Shown: in pieces, positions 41,849 through 50,622 of the stretch
Layout: every line of letters begins with the position of its first letter
Numbering within the stretch: the stretch's first letter is position 1
From: Pseudomonas sp. N40(2020)
Lineage (GTDB): Bacteria > Pseudomonadota > Gammaproteobacteria > Pseudomonadales > Pseudomonadaceae
Assembly: GCF_014472415.1 (NCBI RefSeq)
Contig: NZ_JACSZV010000042.1
Location: 1-58,431 of the forward strand
Length of the DNA stretch: 58,431 nt
Reading direction: 5' to 3'
Made by a program: the position numbers and the translations under genes
Notes under the pieces: model-generated
Seen by the model: the letters and a program-made list of their open reading frames with translations, nothing else
The model's database searches: none
What the model was told of the DNA's origin: nothing

Positions 41849-43465
41849 TTGTTCAAAAAGTACGCATGCTACTTGAGCATTTGTTTGCTCGCTGCGCCGT
41901 TTGTCGCTTGTGCCGATGAGCCGCTGCCACCCTTGCAGACGCTGCCGACGCCACCTGCCGAAATGCCGGTCGAGCCGCAAAGCCCTTTGCAGGCCGTGAT
42001 GATCGGTCTGCGACAGTCATGCCCGGCGATTGCAACACAGCTCAATGGCCCGGCGCTGGAACAGTTAAAAGGCTTCTACCAACAGCAGGACTGGATGCCG
42101 GTGTGGGCCAGTGAGTCCGGACGATTGCAGGCGTTGCAGGGCCAATTGCAGTTGTTGGCCGACGATGGCCTCAGCCCAAAACGCTATCCGGTCGCCACCA
42201 CTGCACCGCAGGACGGCGAGTTGTGCGCTGACATCGACATCAGCCGCTATTACCTGCAAGCGCTGCAGGATCTGCATTACGGCCGTCTGCTGCAATCGCA
42301 CTTCGAACCGCTGTGGCACGCCGACGAAGCGCCGCGTGACCGTCAGGCGGAATTGTTGTCGATTGCCGTACCGGGCATGCATGACATTCCGGCGGCGTTC
42401 GATCTAGCCCGGCCGCGTCTGGCGCAATATCAGAATCTGCGTCAGCTCTACGCCGCGCAAAGGATCAAAGCCTTGCCGCAATGGCAGTCGGTCGGCAACG
42501 GCCCGCTGCTGCGCCCGTCCATGGAAGACAAACGCGTGCCGGAACTGGCGCTGCGTCTGCACAGCGAAGGCTATCTGACCGATTACATCGCCACGCCCGG
42601 CAATGCCTACGAAGGCGTGTTGGTGGAGGCGGTGAAAAGCTTCCAGGCCAACCATTCGTTGCAGGCTGACGGTGTGGTCGGGCCGGGCACGATTGCCGAA
42701 CTGAACATAAGCCCGCTGACCCGCCGCGACCAACTGCGGGTCAACCTCGAACGTTTCCGTTGGATGGCCCAGGACATGGAGCCTGATGGTTTGCTGGTCA
42801 ACGTCGCTGCGGCCGAACTGATGCTGTATCAGGGCGGCCAGCCAGTGTGGCAGACCCGTACCCAGGTTGGCCGTGCCGAGCGCCAGACACCGTTGCTCAA
42901 ATCCCGCGTCACGCGTCTGACCCTGAACCCGACCTGGACGGTGCCGCCGACCATCTGGAAGGAAGACAAACTGCCGGAGATTCGCAAGGACCAGACCTTC
43001 CTCAGCCGCCAGAACCTGCAAGTGCTCGATGCCAACGGCCAGCCGCTGGCCGCTGCGGACATCGACTGGGACAATCCCGGCAATATTCTCCTGCGTCAGG
43101 ACGCCGGGCCGCGCAATCCGTTGGGGCAGATGGTCATTCGCTTCCCCAATCCGTTCTCGGTGTACCTGCATGACACGCCGAGCAAGGCGCTGTTCGACAA
43201 GGGGCCGCGGGCATTCAGCTCCGGTTGTGTGCGGGTCGAGCACCCGATGCAACTGCGCGATCTGCTGCTCACACCAGCGGAAAAGGCCCGCACCGAGACC
43301 TTGCTCGCCACCGGCACCACCCACGAGTTCCGCTTGTCGGCGCCGGTGCCGATCCTGATGACCTACTGGACCGCGCAAGTCGACAACGCCGGCCACGTGC
43401 GCTACGCGCCGGACATCTACAGCCGTGACAACGCGTTGCTGGTTGGGCTGGATCGCGCGCATTGA
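41849..43465 (+). CDS. L,D-transpeptidase, YcbB/LdtD type
   Basis: A 538-aa periplasmic enzyme that would make 3-3 cross-links in peptidoglycan or attach lipoproteins. The start is TTG, with GGAG eight bases upstream; no in-frame ATG fits. A signal peptide covers residues 1-22. Order of domains: YcbB N-terminal scaffold (about 50-200), peptidoglycan-binding segment VEAVKSFQANHSLQADGVVGPGT (about 254-276), and the YkuD catalytic domain from about 310, with YLHDTPSK and SSGCVRVEHP holding catalytic His and Cys460. The order and length match E. coli YcbB (about 600 aa). Confidence 0.93.
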   Translation: MFKKYACYLSICLLAAPFVACADEPLPPLQTLPTPPAEMPVEPQSPLQAVMIGLRQSCPAIATQLNGPALEQLKGFYQQQDWMPVWASESGRLQALQGQLQLLADDGLSPKRYPVATTAPQDGELCADIDISRYYLQALQDLHYGRLLQSHFEPLWHADEAPRDRQAELLSIAVPGMHDIPAAFDLARPRLAQYQNLRQLYAAQRIKALPQWQSVGNGPLLRPSMEDKRVPELALRLHSEGYLTDYIATPGNAYEGVLVEAVKSFQANHSLQADGVVGPGTIAELNISPLTRRDQLRVNLERFRWMAQDMEPDGLLVNVAAAELMLYQGGQPVWQTRTQVGRAERQTPLLKSRVTRLTLNPTWTVPPTIWKEDKLPEIRKDQTFLSRQNLQVLDANGQPLAAADIDWDNPGNILLRQDAGPRNPLGQMVIRFPNPFSVYLHDTPSKALFDKGPRAFSSGCVRVEHPMQLRDLLLTPAEKARTETLLATGTTHEFRLSAPVPILMTYWTAQVDNAGHVRYAPDIYSRDNALLVGLDRAH

Positions 43466-43468
43466 GTC

Positions 43469-43984
43469 TCAGCGGGTGCTTCGCTTCCAGAACACCCGCG
43501 CCAGCCAGGCATCGACACTCAACTTGCCGGCCCCGGCGAACACCAGCGGCACCAAAGCGGCCAGGTAAATCGCCGGCAGCTTGAAGTTGCCGAAGCCCTT
43601 GTTGGTGATCGCATAACCCTGCGCCAGCTCGCTCAACGACGACCAGTCGGCGGGCCAATGCACGGCGGCGGTGGCCACGACAGTCACCACGATCAGCGCG
43701 ATGGCCGAAATTCGTGTGCCGAAGCCAATCAGAATCGCCAAGGCACAAATCAGCTCGGCCCACATCGACAGTTCCCAGTTCAGCGTCGCCGGCAGGTGGT
43801 CGAAGGGAAACGGGAAGCGCTCCTGAATGTCTTCGAACCAGTTCTGGCCGTTGAATTTCTCCAGCCCCGACTCGAAAAATTCCCAGGCGATAAACAGGCG
43901 CAAAGTCAGCGGCGCGAGCCAGGTGCCGGCACGGTCGAGGTTCAGGTGCAGGCCTTTGAGGGCGGAGGAAAGGGTCGAGGTCAT
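43469..43984 (-). CDS. DoxX-family membrane protein
   Basis: A 171-aa inner-membrane protein with four membrane segments (about 24-40, 72-94, 100-120, 136-155). The early LTLRLFIAWEFFESGLEKFNG stretch and the later GFGTRISAIALIVVT are typical of DoxX/HvfX-like proteins, poorly understood redox-linked membrane proteins. GGAGA lies seven bases before the chosen ATG. It ends three bases after the L,D-transpeptidase stop on the other strand, and is divergent from the LysR gene. Confidence 0.88.
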   Translation of the reverse strand: MTSTLSSALKGLHLNLDRAGTWLAPLTLRLFIAWEFFESGLEKFNGQNWFEDIQERFPFPFDHLPATLNWELSMWAELICALAILIGFGTRISAIALIVVTVVATAAVHWPADWSSLSELAQGYAITNKGFGNFKLPAIYLAALVPLVFAGAGKLSVDAWLARVFWKRSTR

Positions 43985-44101
43985 GGGAGTTCTCCGGTGG
44001 ATTTTGGAAGTTGAATCGACCGGTGCATTTGAGCCTTGGGGTGTATCGGTGATGTGTCGTCGGGGTGGGGAATTGTGCGGTGGGTGTGTCTGCGGTGGGG
44101 C

Positions 44102-44121
44102 GATATACAGTGCGATACAGT
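44102..44121. promoter_or_regulatory. candidate operator with ATACAGT repeats
   Basis: ATACAGT occurs twice, ten bases apart (44105 and 44115), in the 198-base gap between DoxX and the LysR gene. One-turn spacing fits a regulator binding on one DNA face. Inference. Confidence 0.4.
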
Positions 44122-44182
44122 CTGCACGCTGGACGCGCATCACCTGTCCGGTCAGCATGGCCGAAAAAACGGATCAAACCCC

Positions 44183-45067
44183 ATGCGACGACTCCCCTCA
44201 CTGGCCGCCCTGCGTACCTTCGAATGCGCCGCCCGCCACGCGCATTTCGGTCGCGCCGCCGCAGAGTTATGTGTCACCGACAGCGCCGTCAGCCATCAGA
44301 TCCGGCAACTGGAAGAACACCTCGGCGTCTCACTGTTCATCCGCGAAGGTCGGCAGATTCGCCCGACCATCGCCGCCGGGCGTCTGATGCAAAGCTTGCA
44401 ACAGGCCTTTGAACTGATCGGCGATGCCTGCGATGAACTGCGCGACCCGTCTTCGCTGGCGGTACTGCGCCTGGCCGTGACCGCTGAGCTTTCGCAGAAG
44501 TGGTTGATGAGTCGCCTCAGCGATTTTTACGCGCGCTATCCGCACATCACTTTGCACCTCTACGAACAACCCATCGACGCCAGCGCGCCGGGCGAGGATA
44601 TCGATCTGGCGATCACCTACGGCACCGGCCCGGTGGACAGCAGCGCCTATTTCGTTCGCCCTTTGCCCGCGTTGCAATTCTTCCCGGTGTGCAGCCCCGG
44701 ACTGTTCAACCAAGGCACCCTGAAAACCCCTAAGGATCTCGCTCGCCACTGCCTTCTGCACGATGATCAGGACGGCAAGACCTGGACCGCGTGGCTGACC
44801 AGCCATGCCGGCGATCAGCGCCCGCAACGCCAGTTGTATTTCGCCCACGCCGGGTTGGCACTGGAGGCGGCGGCGCAAGGGCAGGGCGTGGCGATGGGCG
44901 ACAATCTTACTGCCCAGGAAGACTTGCAGAATGGTCGGCTGGTGCGGCCATTTACTTCCAGCATGACGGCGCTGGGCCAATACGCACTGGTTTGCGAACG
45001 GGTGCGACTGGAGCGTCCGGCAGTGGCGCAGATGCTTGAATGGTTCAACGATCAACTGGCTGATTGA
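44183..45067 (+). CDS. LysR-family regulator, GcvA-like
   Basis: A 294-aa regulator with MRRLPSLAALRTFECAARHAHFGRAAAELCVTDSAVSHQIRQLEEHLG-type helix-turn-helix at residues 3-62, typical of the GcvA/AmpR subgroup, and effector domain from about 90. It stands 99 bases upstream of agmatine deiminase on the same strand and divergent from DoxX. In P. aeruginosa the agmatine operon is controlled by the TetR-type AguR; here a LysR protein takes that place in the layout. A link to agmatine is therefore likely but unproven. Confidence 0.9.
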   Translation: MRRLPSLAALRTFECAARHAHFGRAAAELCVTDSAVSHQIRQLEEHLGVSLFIREGRQIRPTIAAGRLMQSLQQAFELIGDACDELRDPSSLAVLRLAVTAELSQKWLMSRLSDFYARYPHITLHLYEQPIDASAPGEDIDLAITYGTGPVDSSAYFVRPLPALQFFPVCSPGLFNQGTLKTPKDLARHCLLHDDQDGKTWTAWLTSHAGDQRPQRQLYFAHAGLALEAAAQGQGVAMGDNLTAQEDLQNGRLVRPFTSSMTALGQYALVCERVRLERPAVAQMLEWFNDQLAD

Positions 45068-45166
45068 TGAGTTGAATTCAACTGTTCCGCAATAATCATC
45101 GTTGGCGGGCGCGCTGCCGTCGACCTTAGCCTGTGGTCATTCCCATCCCGAAGACGAGGTTTGACC

Positions 45167-46282
45167 ATGGCACGTTTGCTCGACTCCACCCCCAAACACG
45201 ACGGCTTTCGTCTGCCCGGCGAATTCGAAGCCAAGTCTGGCTGCTGGCTCGGCTGGCCAGAACGCACCGATGTCTGGCGCAACGGCGCCAAGCCAGCGCA
45301 GAAAGTCTGGGTGCAGATCGTCACGGCCATTTCGCGAAGCGAACCGGTCACCGTGTGCGCTTCTGCCGCGCAATTCGCTACCGCCCGCTGGCAGTTGCCG
45401 CCGCAAGTGCGCGTAGTGGAAATGACCTGCAACGACACCTGGTTTCGCGACAGCGGCCCATGCTTTGTGGTCAACGATCAGAGCGGTGAAGTGCGCGGTG
45501 TCGACTTCGAATTCAACGCCTACGGCGGTCTCGACGGCGGCCTGTATTACCCGTGGGACAAGGACGATCAGATCGCCAGCAAGATCCTTGAGATCGAACG
45601 CTTCGACCGTTATCGCGCGCCGTTGATTGCCGAACTCGGCGGCATCCAGAGCGACGGCCAGGGCAGCATCCTCACCACCGAACAATGCCTGCTCAACCGC
45701 AATCGCAACCAGCATCTGGGCAAGGACGAAGTCACTCGGCGGTTGAACGATTACCTCGGTGCCGAACAGGTGATCTGGCTGCCACGGGGCTGCAAGTTCG
45801 ATGAAACCGACGGCCATGTCGATGACCTTGCTTGCTTTGTTCGTCCCGGTGAAGTGGTGCTGCAATGGACCGACAACCGCGATGATCCGCAGTGGGAAAT
45901 CTATCAGGAGGCCTACGACATCCTGCGCAGCACCCGCGACAGCCGTGGTCGCGAGTTGATCGTGCACAAACTGCCGCAGCCGGACGTGTTGGAGTGGACC
46001 GCCGAGGAAGCCGAAGGTCTCGATCAGCAAGACAGCACCCACACACGGCAGGCCGGTACGAAAATTTGCGCGTCATACATCAACTACTACGCTGGCAATA
46101 GTTCGATCGTCGTTCCCCTGTTTGGTGATCGCCAGGACAACATCGCTTTGGCGACCCTGGCCGAACTGTTCCCGCAGCACAAAATCGTCGGCATCGAAAA
46201 CTCCCGGGAAATCCTCCTCGGCGGCGGCAACGTCGCGTGCATCACCATGCCGCAATACGCCGGCCTGAAGAAGGGAGCCTGA
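45167..46282 (+). CDS. aguA: agmatine deiminase
   Basis: A 371-aa enzyme of the peptidyl-arginine/agmatine deiminase family that converts agmatine to N-carbamoylputrescine and ammonia. The motifs DTWFRDSGP (about 86-94), ETDGHVDDLACF (about 211-222) and GGGNVACITMPQ with nucleophile Cys358 are all in place. The start MARLLDSTPKHDGF has GAGG eight bases upstream. A polyamine-binding protein follows after two bases. The usual partner aguB (N-carbamoylputrescine amidase) is not in the window and must be elsewhere if the route runs to putrescine. Confidence 0.93.
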   Translation: MARLLDSTPKHDGFRLPGEFEAKSGCWLGWPERTDVWRNGAKPAQKVWVQIVTAISRSEPVTVCASAAQFATARWQLPPQVRVVEMTCNDTWFRDSGPCFVVNDQSGEVRGVDFEFNAYGGLDGGLYYPWDKDDQIASKILEIERFDRYRAPLIAELGGIQSDGQGSILTTEQCLLNRNRNQHLGKDEVTRRLNDYLGAEQVIWLPRGCKFDETDGHVDDLACFVRPGEVVLQWTDNRDDPQWEIYQEAYDILRSTRDSRGRELIVHKLPQPDVLEWTAEEAEGLDQQDSTHTRQAGTKICASYINYYAGNSSIVVPLFGDRQDNIALATLAELFPQHKIVGIENSREILLGGGNVACITMPQYAGLKKGA

Positions 46283-46284
46283 GC

Positions 46285-47382
46285 ATGGGCCTGCACAAAC
46301 TGACTCAAGCGTTAATGCTGGTGCTTGCACCCTTGTGTGTGCAGGCCGCCGACACCGCCAAACCGGTGGTCAATCTGTATATCTGGGGCGAGTACCTGGC
46401 GCCGGACACTCTGAAGAATTTCGAGGCAAAAACCGGTATTCATGTGGTCGCCGATCACTTTGATTCTCTGGAAACGGTGGAGACCAAACTGCTCACCGGG
46501 CGAAGTGGCTATGACTTGGTGCTGACCGCTGGCCAGCACCTGTCGCGAGCCATCGAGAGCGGTGCGATCCAGCCGCTGGACAAGGCGAAAGTGCCGCACT
46601 TCGCCGGGGTTGGTGAGGAGTTTCGTCAGCACATGGCGGTGTTCGATCCCGGCAACCGTTATGCCGGGATTTACGCATGGGGCACCACCGGTGTGGGTTA
46701 TCAGGAGCAGGCGATCAAGCAGCGTTTGCCTGACGCGCCGACGGACAGTTGGGCGATGTTGTTCGACCCGGCGGTGGTCTCGAAATTCGCCGATTGTGGG
46801 GTGAGCCTGCTCAACGATCCCAATGAAGTGTTTGCTGCGGTCATGAAGTACATGGGCCTGGACATCAACCGGCAGAACCTCGATGACCTGAAACTTGCCG
46901 AGCAGCAACTGGCGAAAATCCGTCCGTACATTCGCTACTTCGACAACGACCTGAACATCAGCGATCTGGCCAACGGCAATACCTGCGTGGCGATGTCGTG
47001 GAATGGCAACGTCGCCATCGCCGCCGGGCAGGCGCAGGCGGCCGGCAAACCGTTCAAACTCAGTTATCGAATACCGAAGGAGGGCACGCTGATCTGGTTC
47101 GACGCCATGGTCATCCCCAAGGACGCACCGCATCCGCAGGCCGGGTTGGCATTGATGGACTATTTGATGACCCCGGAGGTGATTGCGCCGATCACCGACA
47201 CCATTCACTACGCCAATGCGATCACGGCGGCGGACGGGTTGGTGGAGGCGGCGATTCGCAATGATCCGGGGACGTATCCGTCGGCCGAGGTGAGGGCTTC
47301 GTTGTACAGCAAGAATGACAACGGCAAGGCGTTCAATCGGGCGTTGATTCGGGCGTTCAGTCGCTTGAAGTCTGGCCTGTAA
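46285..47382 (+). CDS. polyamine-type ABC substrate-binding protein, orphan
   Basis: A 365-aa periplasmic protein of the PotD/PotF family, exactly the length of PotF at 5.3 kb. Signal peptide MGLHKLTQALMLVLAPLCVQA, then VVNLYIWGEYLAPDTLKNFEAKTG, TGRSGYDLVLTAGQHLSRAIESG, and near the C-terminus AIRNDPGTYPSAEVRASLY, all parallel to PotF. GGGAG lies nine bases before the ATG. It is coupled to agmatine deiminase (two bases apart) and no permease or ATPase gene is adjacent. It may capture agmatine or a related amine for another permease, possibly PotGHI, or act in sensing. Confidence 0.9.
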   Translation: MGLHKLTQALMLVLAPLCVQAADTAKPVVNLYIWGEYLAPDTLKNFEAKTGIHVVADHFDSLETVETKLLTGRSGYDLVLTAGQHLSRAIESGAIQPLDKAKVPHFAGVGEEFRQHMAVFDPGNRYAGIYAWGTTGVGYQEQAIKQRLPDAPTDSWAMLFDPAVVSKFADCGVSLLNDPNEVFAAVMKYMGLDINRQNLDDLKLAEQQLAKIRPYIRYFDNDLNISDLANGNTCVAMSWNGNVAIAAGQAQAAGKPFKLSYRIPKEGTLIWFDAMVIPKDAPHPQAGLALMDYLMTPEVIAPITDTIHYANAITAADGLVEAAIRNDPGTYPSAEVRASLYSKNDNGKAFNRALIRAFSRLKSGL

Positions 47383-47406
47383 ATGGGTGTTAAATCGACT
47401 GACGCC

Positions 47407-47467
47407 TTCGCGAGCAGGCTCGCTCCCACAGGGAACTGCATTTCAAATGTGGGAGCCTGCTCGCGAA
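47407..47467. repeat. REPIN, family A, with shortened arm
   Basis: The left arm is complete; the right arm reads GTGGGAGCCTGCTCGCGAA, lacking four bases of the core. It lies between the binding-protein gene and the convergent glycosylase gene. Confidence 0.88.
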
Positions 47468-47482
47468 GAACGATAACGCGGT

Positions 47483-48100
47483 CTACGGCTTGGCCACCCG
47501 CCACAAATACCAAGCCGCTACGGTCCGATAGGGACTCCACGCTACCCCAATCTCGACCATTTGCCTGCGCGTCGGCTGCACCTCCAGCCTCTTCAGCCGC
47601 CGATAGCCCTCGCGCACACCGAAATCATCCGCCGGCAACACATCCATCCGCTCCAGGCTGTAAATCAACAACATCTCCACCGTCCAGCGCCCGACGCCGC
47701 GCAAGCTGACCAGCCGCTCGATCAGCACTTCGTCGTCCATGGCCAGCGCCGTGGCGTAATCCGGCACCACGCCGTCCAGCGTGGCTTGGGCAATGCCCTG
47801 AATCGTCGCGATCTTGCCCGCCGAAAACCCGCAGCCGCGCATTCGATCAAAGTCGGTCGCAAGAATCCGCTCAGGCCGAGGAAACGACTGGCCGGGAAAC
47901 AACCCGACCAGCCGCCCGACAATCGCATCCCCGGCCTTGGCATGCAGTTGCTGATAGGCAATCGCCCGCACCAGCGATTCGTAAGGATCACGCGCCGGAT
48001 GCGGTTGATGCAGGCAAGGCCCGACAGCCGCGACATGCCGCTGCCAATCAGCATCGAGCGCGGCCAGAAATTCGCTTGCCGCCTGATAAGCATCCGCCAT
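47483..48100 (-). CDS. DNA-3-methyladenine glycosylase II, AlkA type
   Basis: A 205-aa base-excision glycosylase of the HhH-GPD superfamily. The helix-hairpin-helix is LVSLRGVGRWTVEMLLIY at residues 130-147, followed by VLPADDFGVREG with the catalytic Asp (158 or 159). It lacks the N-terminal TATA-like domain of long AlkA proteins, as compact bacterial forms do. It removes alkylated bases such as 3-methyladenine. The gene starts one base after the preceding PEP-mutase-like gene ends, downstream of ada, so it is very likely part of an alkylation-response operon. Confidence 0.92.
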   Translation of the reverse strand: MADAYQAASEFLAALDADWQRHVAAVGPCLHQPHPARDPYESLVRAIAYQQLHAKAGDAIVGRLVGLFPGQSFPRPERILATDFDRMRGCGFSAGKIATIQGIAQATLDGVVPDYATALAMDDEVLIERLVSLRGVGRWTVEMLLIYSLERMDVLPADDFGVREGYRRLKRLEVQPTRRQMVEIGVAWSPYRTVAAWYLWRVAKP

Positions 48101-48101
48101 G

Positions 48102-48899
48102 CTATTTCAGCAATCCGTTGACTTCGCCGTAGGTGAACGCCTTCAGATCGTGGGTATCGAGTTTGCCGGTGTCGAGGAAGCTTTTCACCAGCCCGCCCAT
48201 CGCGCCATACATGAACTCGGCAATGCCGGAGCCGGCGCTCAAGCGGTGTACGCCCAGTGCTTGCAGCTCGGCAGGCGAGGGCAGGCCGGCTAAGCCCAGC
48301 ACGTTGACCGGCAACGCAGTGCCCTTGCAGATGGCTTCAATCTCGTAGGCAGCGGTGACGCCTGCAGCGAACAGACCATCGGCGCCGGCGGCCTGATACA
48401 GGGCGGCACGACGCAGGGTTTCGGCGACGCGGTCTTCGGCTGGCACCAGACCTTTGAGGTAAACATCGGTACGGGCATTGATGAACAGCTTCACATCGCG
48501 TTTATTGGCGACTTGCCGCGCCAGTTCGATCTTGCGCGCCAGCAATTCGGGATCAGCCGATCCGTCCTCGATATTGATCCCGACGGCGCCCGCTGCAATG
48601 ACCGCGTCGAGCACTTCGGCCACGCGCCCGAGGTCATCGGAGTAACCGGCCTCGACGTCGACGGTCAACGGCACGCTGATCACCCGGGCAATCGACTCCA
48701 CGGTGGAAACCAGGCGTTCGAGGGGCAGGGTGTTGCCGTCCGGATAACCGTGCGCCCAGGCCACGGCGGCGCTGCTGGTGGCCACGGCTTTACCGCCCAG
48801 ATGTTCGACCAGTCGCGCACCGGTGGCGTCGCCTACGTTGGTCAGGATCAGCAGGCCTTGCTGGTGCAATTGGTGAAACTGCGTGTCGAGCGCGTTCAT
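48102..48899 (-). CDS. isocitrate lyase/PEP mutase superfamily protein
   Basis: A 265-aa barrel enzyme of the PEP phosphonomutase-like group. LTVDVEAGYSDDLGRV at residues 78-93 holds the Mg-binding Asp/Glu, GINIEDGSADPELLARKIELAR at about 105-126 the next acidic residues, and FINARTDVYLKG the Arg of the family. It lacks the KKCGH active-site loop of true (methyl)isocitrate lyases, so it may be an oxaloacetate-hydrolase-like or C-C/C-P lyase of unknown substrate. It lies between ada (32 bases) and the glycosylase (one base). Why it sits in a repair operon is unknown. Confidence 0.88.
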   Translation of the reverse strand: MNALDTQFHQLHQQGLLILTNVGDATGARLVEHLGGKAVATSSAAVAWAHGYPDGNTLPLERLVSTVESIARVISVPLTVDVEAGYSDDLGRVAEVLDAVIAAGAVGINIEDGSADPELLARKIELARQVANKRDVKLFINARTDVYLKGLVPAEDRVAETLRRAALYQAAGADGLFAAGVTAAYEIEAICKGTALPVNVLGLAGLPSPAELQALGVHRLSAGSGIAEFMYGAMGGLVKSFLDTGKLDTHDLKAFTYGEVNGLLK

Positions 48900-48931
48900 C
48901 GGAATCCCTTCTTGTCAGTAGTGTCGAATCG

Positions 48932-50014
48932 TCAGAAAGCCAGTTGTTGCGTGATTTGCATCGCGGCGTTTTCCAGCCTCAGCAGAAACGCCTTGCGCGG
49001 CTGTCCTCCACCATAGCCGGTGAGCGAGCCATCCGCGCCGATCACCCGATGACACGGCACCACAATCGCCAATCGGTTGTGCCCGTTGGCCAGGCCGACT
49101 GCGCGACTGGCGCCGGGTTTGCCCAAACCGGCGGCAATCGCGCCGTAGGTGGCAGTGTGGCCATAGGGGATTTGCAGCAGATGCGCCCAGACCTGACGGT
49201 CGAACGGGCTGCCGGGCAAGTGCAGGGCGACAGTAAATGCGGTCAGTCGGCCGGCGAAATACTCCGCCAGTTCGCCTTCGATCTGCTGCAAATGCGCATT
49301 GTGTCCCGGGGCGACTGCGTAGCCGTAACGGTTCTGCAGCGCTTCTACTTCGCGGGTCAGCGCCGGCCGATCAAGAAACTCCAGCAATACAAGTCCACGA
49401 CGCTCGGCCATGGCAATCATCGGCCCCAGCGGCGTGGTCAGACGCGTGAACAACAGCGGCTCGCTGGCCACCGCACGGCCCGGGGTGATGTGGAACGACT
49501 TCTGGAACGCGTCGCGAAAGCCGCTGAGGGATTCGTAGCCGGAGTCGAACGCCGCGTGATCGATCGAGGTGCCTTGCCTGATCCCGCCCAGCGCCATGCC
49601 GAGCCGACGGGTGCGCAACCACGCATGGAAAGTCATGCCGAAATGCTGCTTGAACCAGCGCCGCAGTTTCAGCGGCTCAATGCCTTCGGCGAGCAGTTGC
49701 GCATCGCTCCAGCGCATCTCGGGATTGGCCTCTACCGCGTTGAGCAGGCGCTGCACCCAGTCCGGCGCAATGGCCGCCGCGTCCAGCGGCTTGCAGCGCA
49801 AACACGCGCGATAGCCGGCAGACATGCATTCATCGGCATGGGCGAAGAATTCGACGTTTTCCGGTTTCGGCTTGCGCGCCGTGCAACTGGGGCGGCAGAA
49901 AATCCCGGTGGTTTTCACGGCCGTGAAGAACACGCCTTCATAGGCGGTGTCACTTTCGAGCATGGCGCGAACCATTTCGGCGTGGGGCGGCAGGGCAGCG
50001 GTTTGTATGTTCAT
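48932..50014 (-). CDS. ada: Ada bifunctional alkyltransferase/regulator
   Basis: A 360-aa protein with the full Ada order: zinc domain with Cys40, Cys44, Cys71 and Cys74 (FCRPSC, CLRCKP), where Cys40 would accept methyl groups from phosphotriesters; AraC-type helix-turn-helix (about 90-185); and O6-methylguanine methyltransferase domain with active Cys321 in VVPCHRVIG. Methylated Ada activates its own operon. The start MNIQTAALPPHAEMVRAML is chosen because it places Cys40 where E. coli has Cys38. A REPIN lies 78 bases upstream, so the promoter is confined to that space or beyond it. Confidence 0.95.
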   Translation of the reverse strand: MNIQTAALPPHAEMVRAMLESDTAYEGVFFTAVKTTGIFCRPSCTARKPKPENVEFFAHADECMSAGYRACLRCKPLDAAAIAPDWVQRLLNAVEANPEMRWSDAQLLAEGIEPLKLRRWFKQHFGMTFHAWLRTRRLGMALGGIRQGTSIDHAAFDSGYESLSGFRDAFQKSFHITPGRAVASEPLLFTRLTTPLGPMIAMAERRGLVLLEFLDRPALTREVEALQNRYGYAVAPGHNAHLQQIEGELAEYFAGRLTAFTVALHLPGSPFDRQVWAHLLQIPYGHTATYGAIAAGLGKPGASRAVGLANGHNRLAIVVPCHRVIGADGSLTGYGGGQPRKAFLLRLENAAMQITQQLAF

Positions 50015-50091
50015 GGCGTCAGAGTAAAACCGGTTTGTCGATGGCTCCACCGAAAAATCGACAGTGAATTTTCCATGCCCCTGAACTACCG

Positions 50092-50177
50092 TGTAGGAGC
50101 TGCCGCAGGCTGCGATCTTTTGATCTTTTTTTTTGAGAATCAACGTCAAAAGATCGCAGCCTGCGGCAGCTCCTACA
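50092..50177. repeat. REPIN, family B
   Basis: Two near-perfect inverted copies of the TGTAGGAGCTGCCGCAGGCTGCG core around a poly-T centre, in the divergent gap between ada and the VOC gene. Its position in a promoter gap rather than at gene 3' ends is unusual for this window. Confidence 0.92.
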
Positions 50178-50199
50178 GGGTTTGTGAGGCACTGAATCC

Positions 50200-50622
50200 A
50201 TGCAACCGTTCGTCATTCAACACATCGATCACATCGTACTGCGCGTCGCGGACCTGCAACGCAGCATCGACTTCTACGGCCGTGTGTTCGGCGCCGAAGT
50301 GGTCAAATACAACGAGCCGCTGGGGCTGGTGCACCTGCGCGCCGGGACGTCGATGATCGATCTGGTCGATCTGCAAGGCGAACTCGGGCGAAAGGGAGGG
50401 GGAGCGGCGGGGGACAAGCGGCGCAACGTCGATCACTTCTGCCTGCGCATCGAGCCTTTCGATGAGGCGGCGCTGACAGAGCACTTGCTGGAACATGGTC
50501 TGACCGTGGAAAAAGCCGCCACCCGCTTCGGTGCCGAGGGCGACGGCCTGTCTCTGTATTGTTTCGACCCGGACGGCAATCAAGTCGAACTCAAAGGGCC
50601 GTCCGAGCTTTTTTTACGTTAA
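50200..50622 (+). CDS. VOC-family (glyoxalase-like) protein
   Basis: A 140-aa single-domain metal-dependent fold. The first beta-alpha-beta unit is HIDHIVLRVADLQRSIDFYGRVFG (residues 6-29), with a metal-binding His; the second carries VDHFCLRIEPFDEAAL and SLYCFDPDGNQVELKG with the final metal Glu. The family includes glyoxalases, dioxygenases and fosfomycin-resistance enzymes; nothing here decides among them. No strong ribosome site precedes the start, and the REPIN ends 22 bases upstream. The 3' end overlaps the convergent hypothetical gene by four bases. Confidence 0.85.
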   Translation: MQPFVIQHIDHIVLRVADLQRSIDFYGRVFGAEVVKYNEPLGLVHLRAGTSMIDLVDLQGELGRKGGGAAGDKRRNVDHFCLRIEPFDEAALTEHLLEHGLTVEKAATRFGAEGDGLSLYCFDPDGNQVELKGPSELFLR

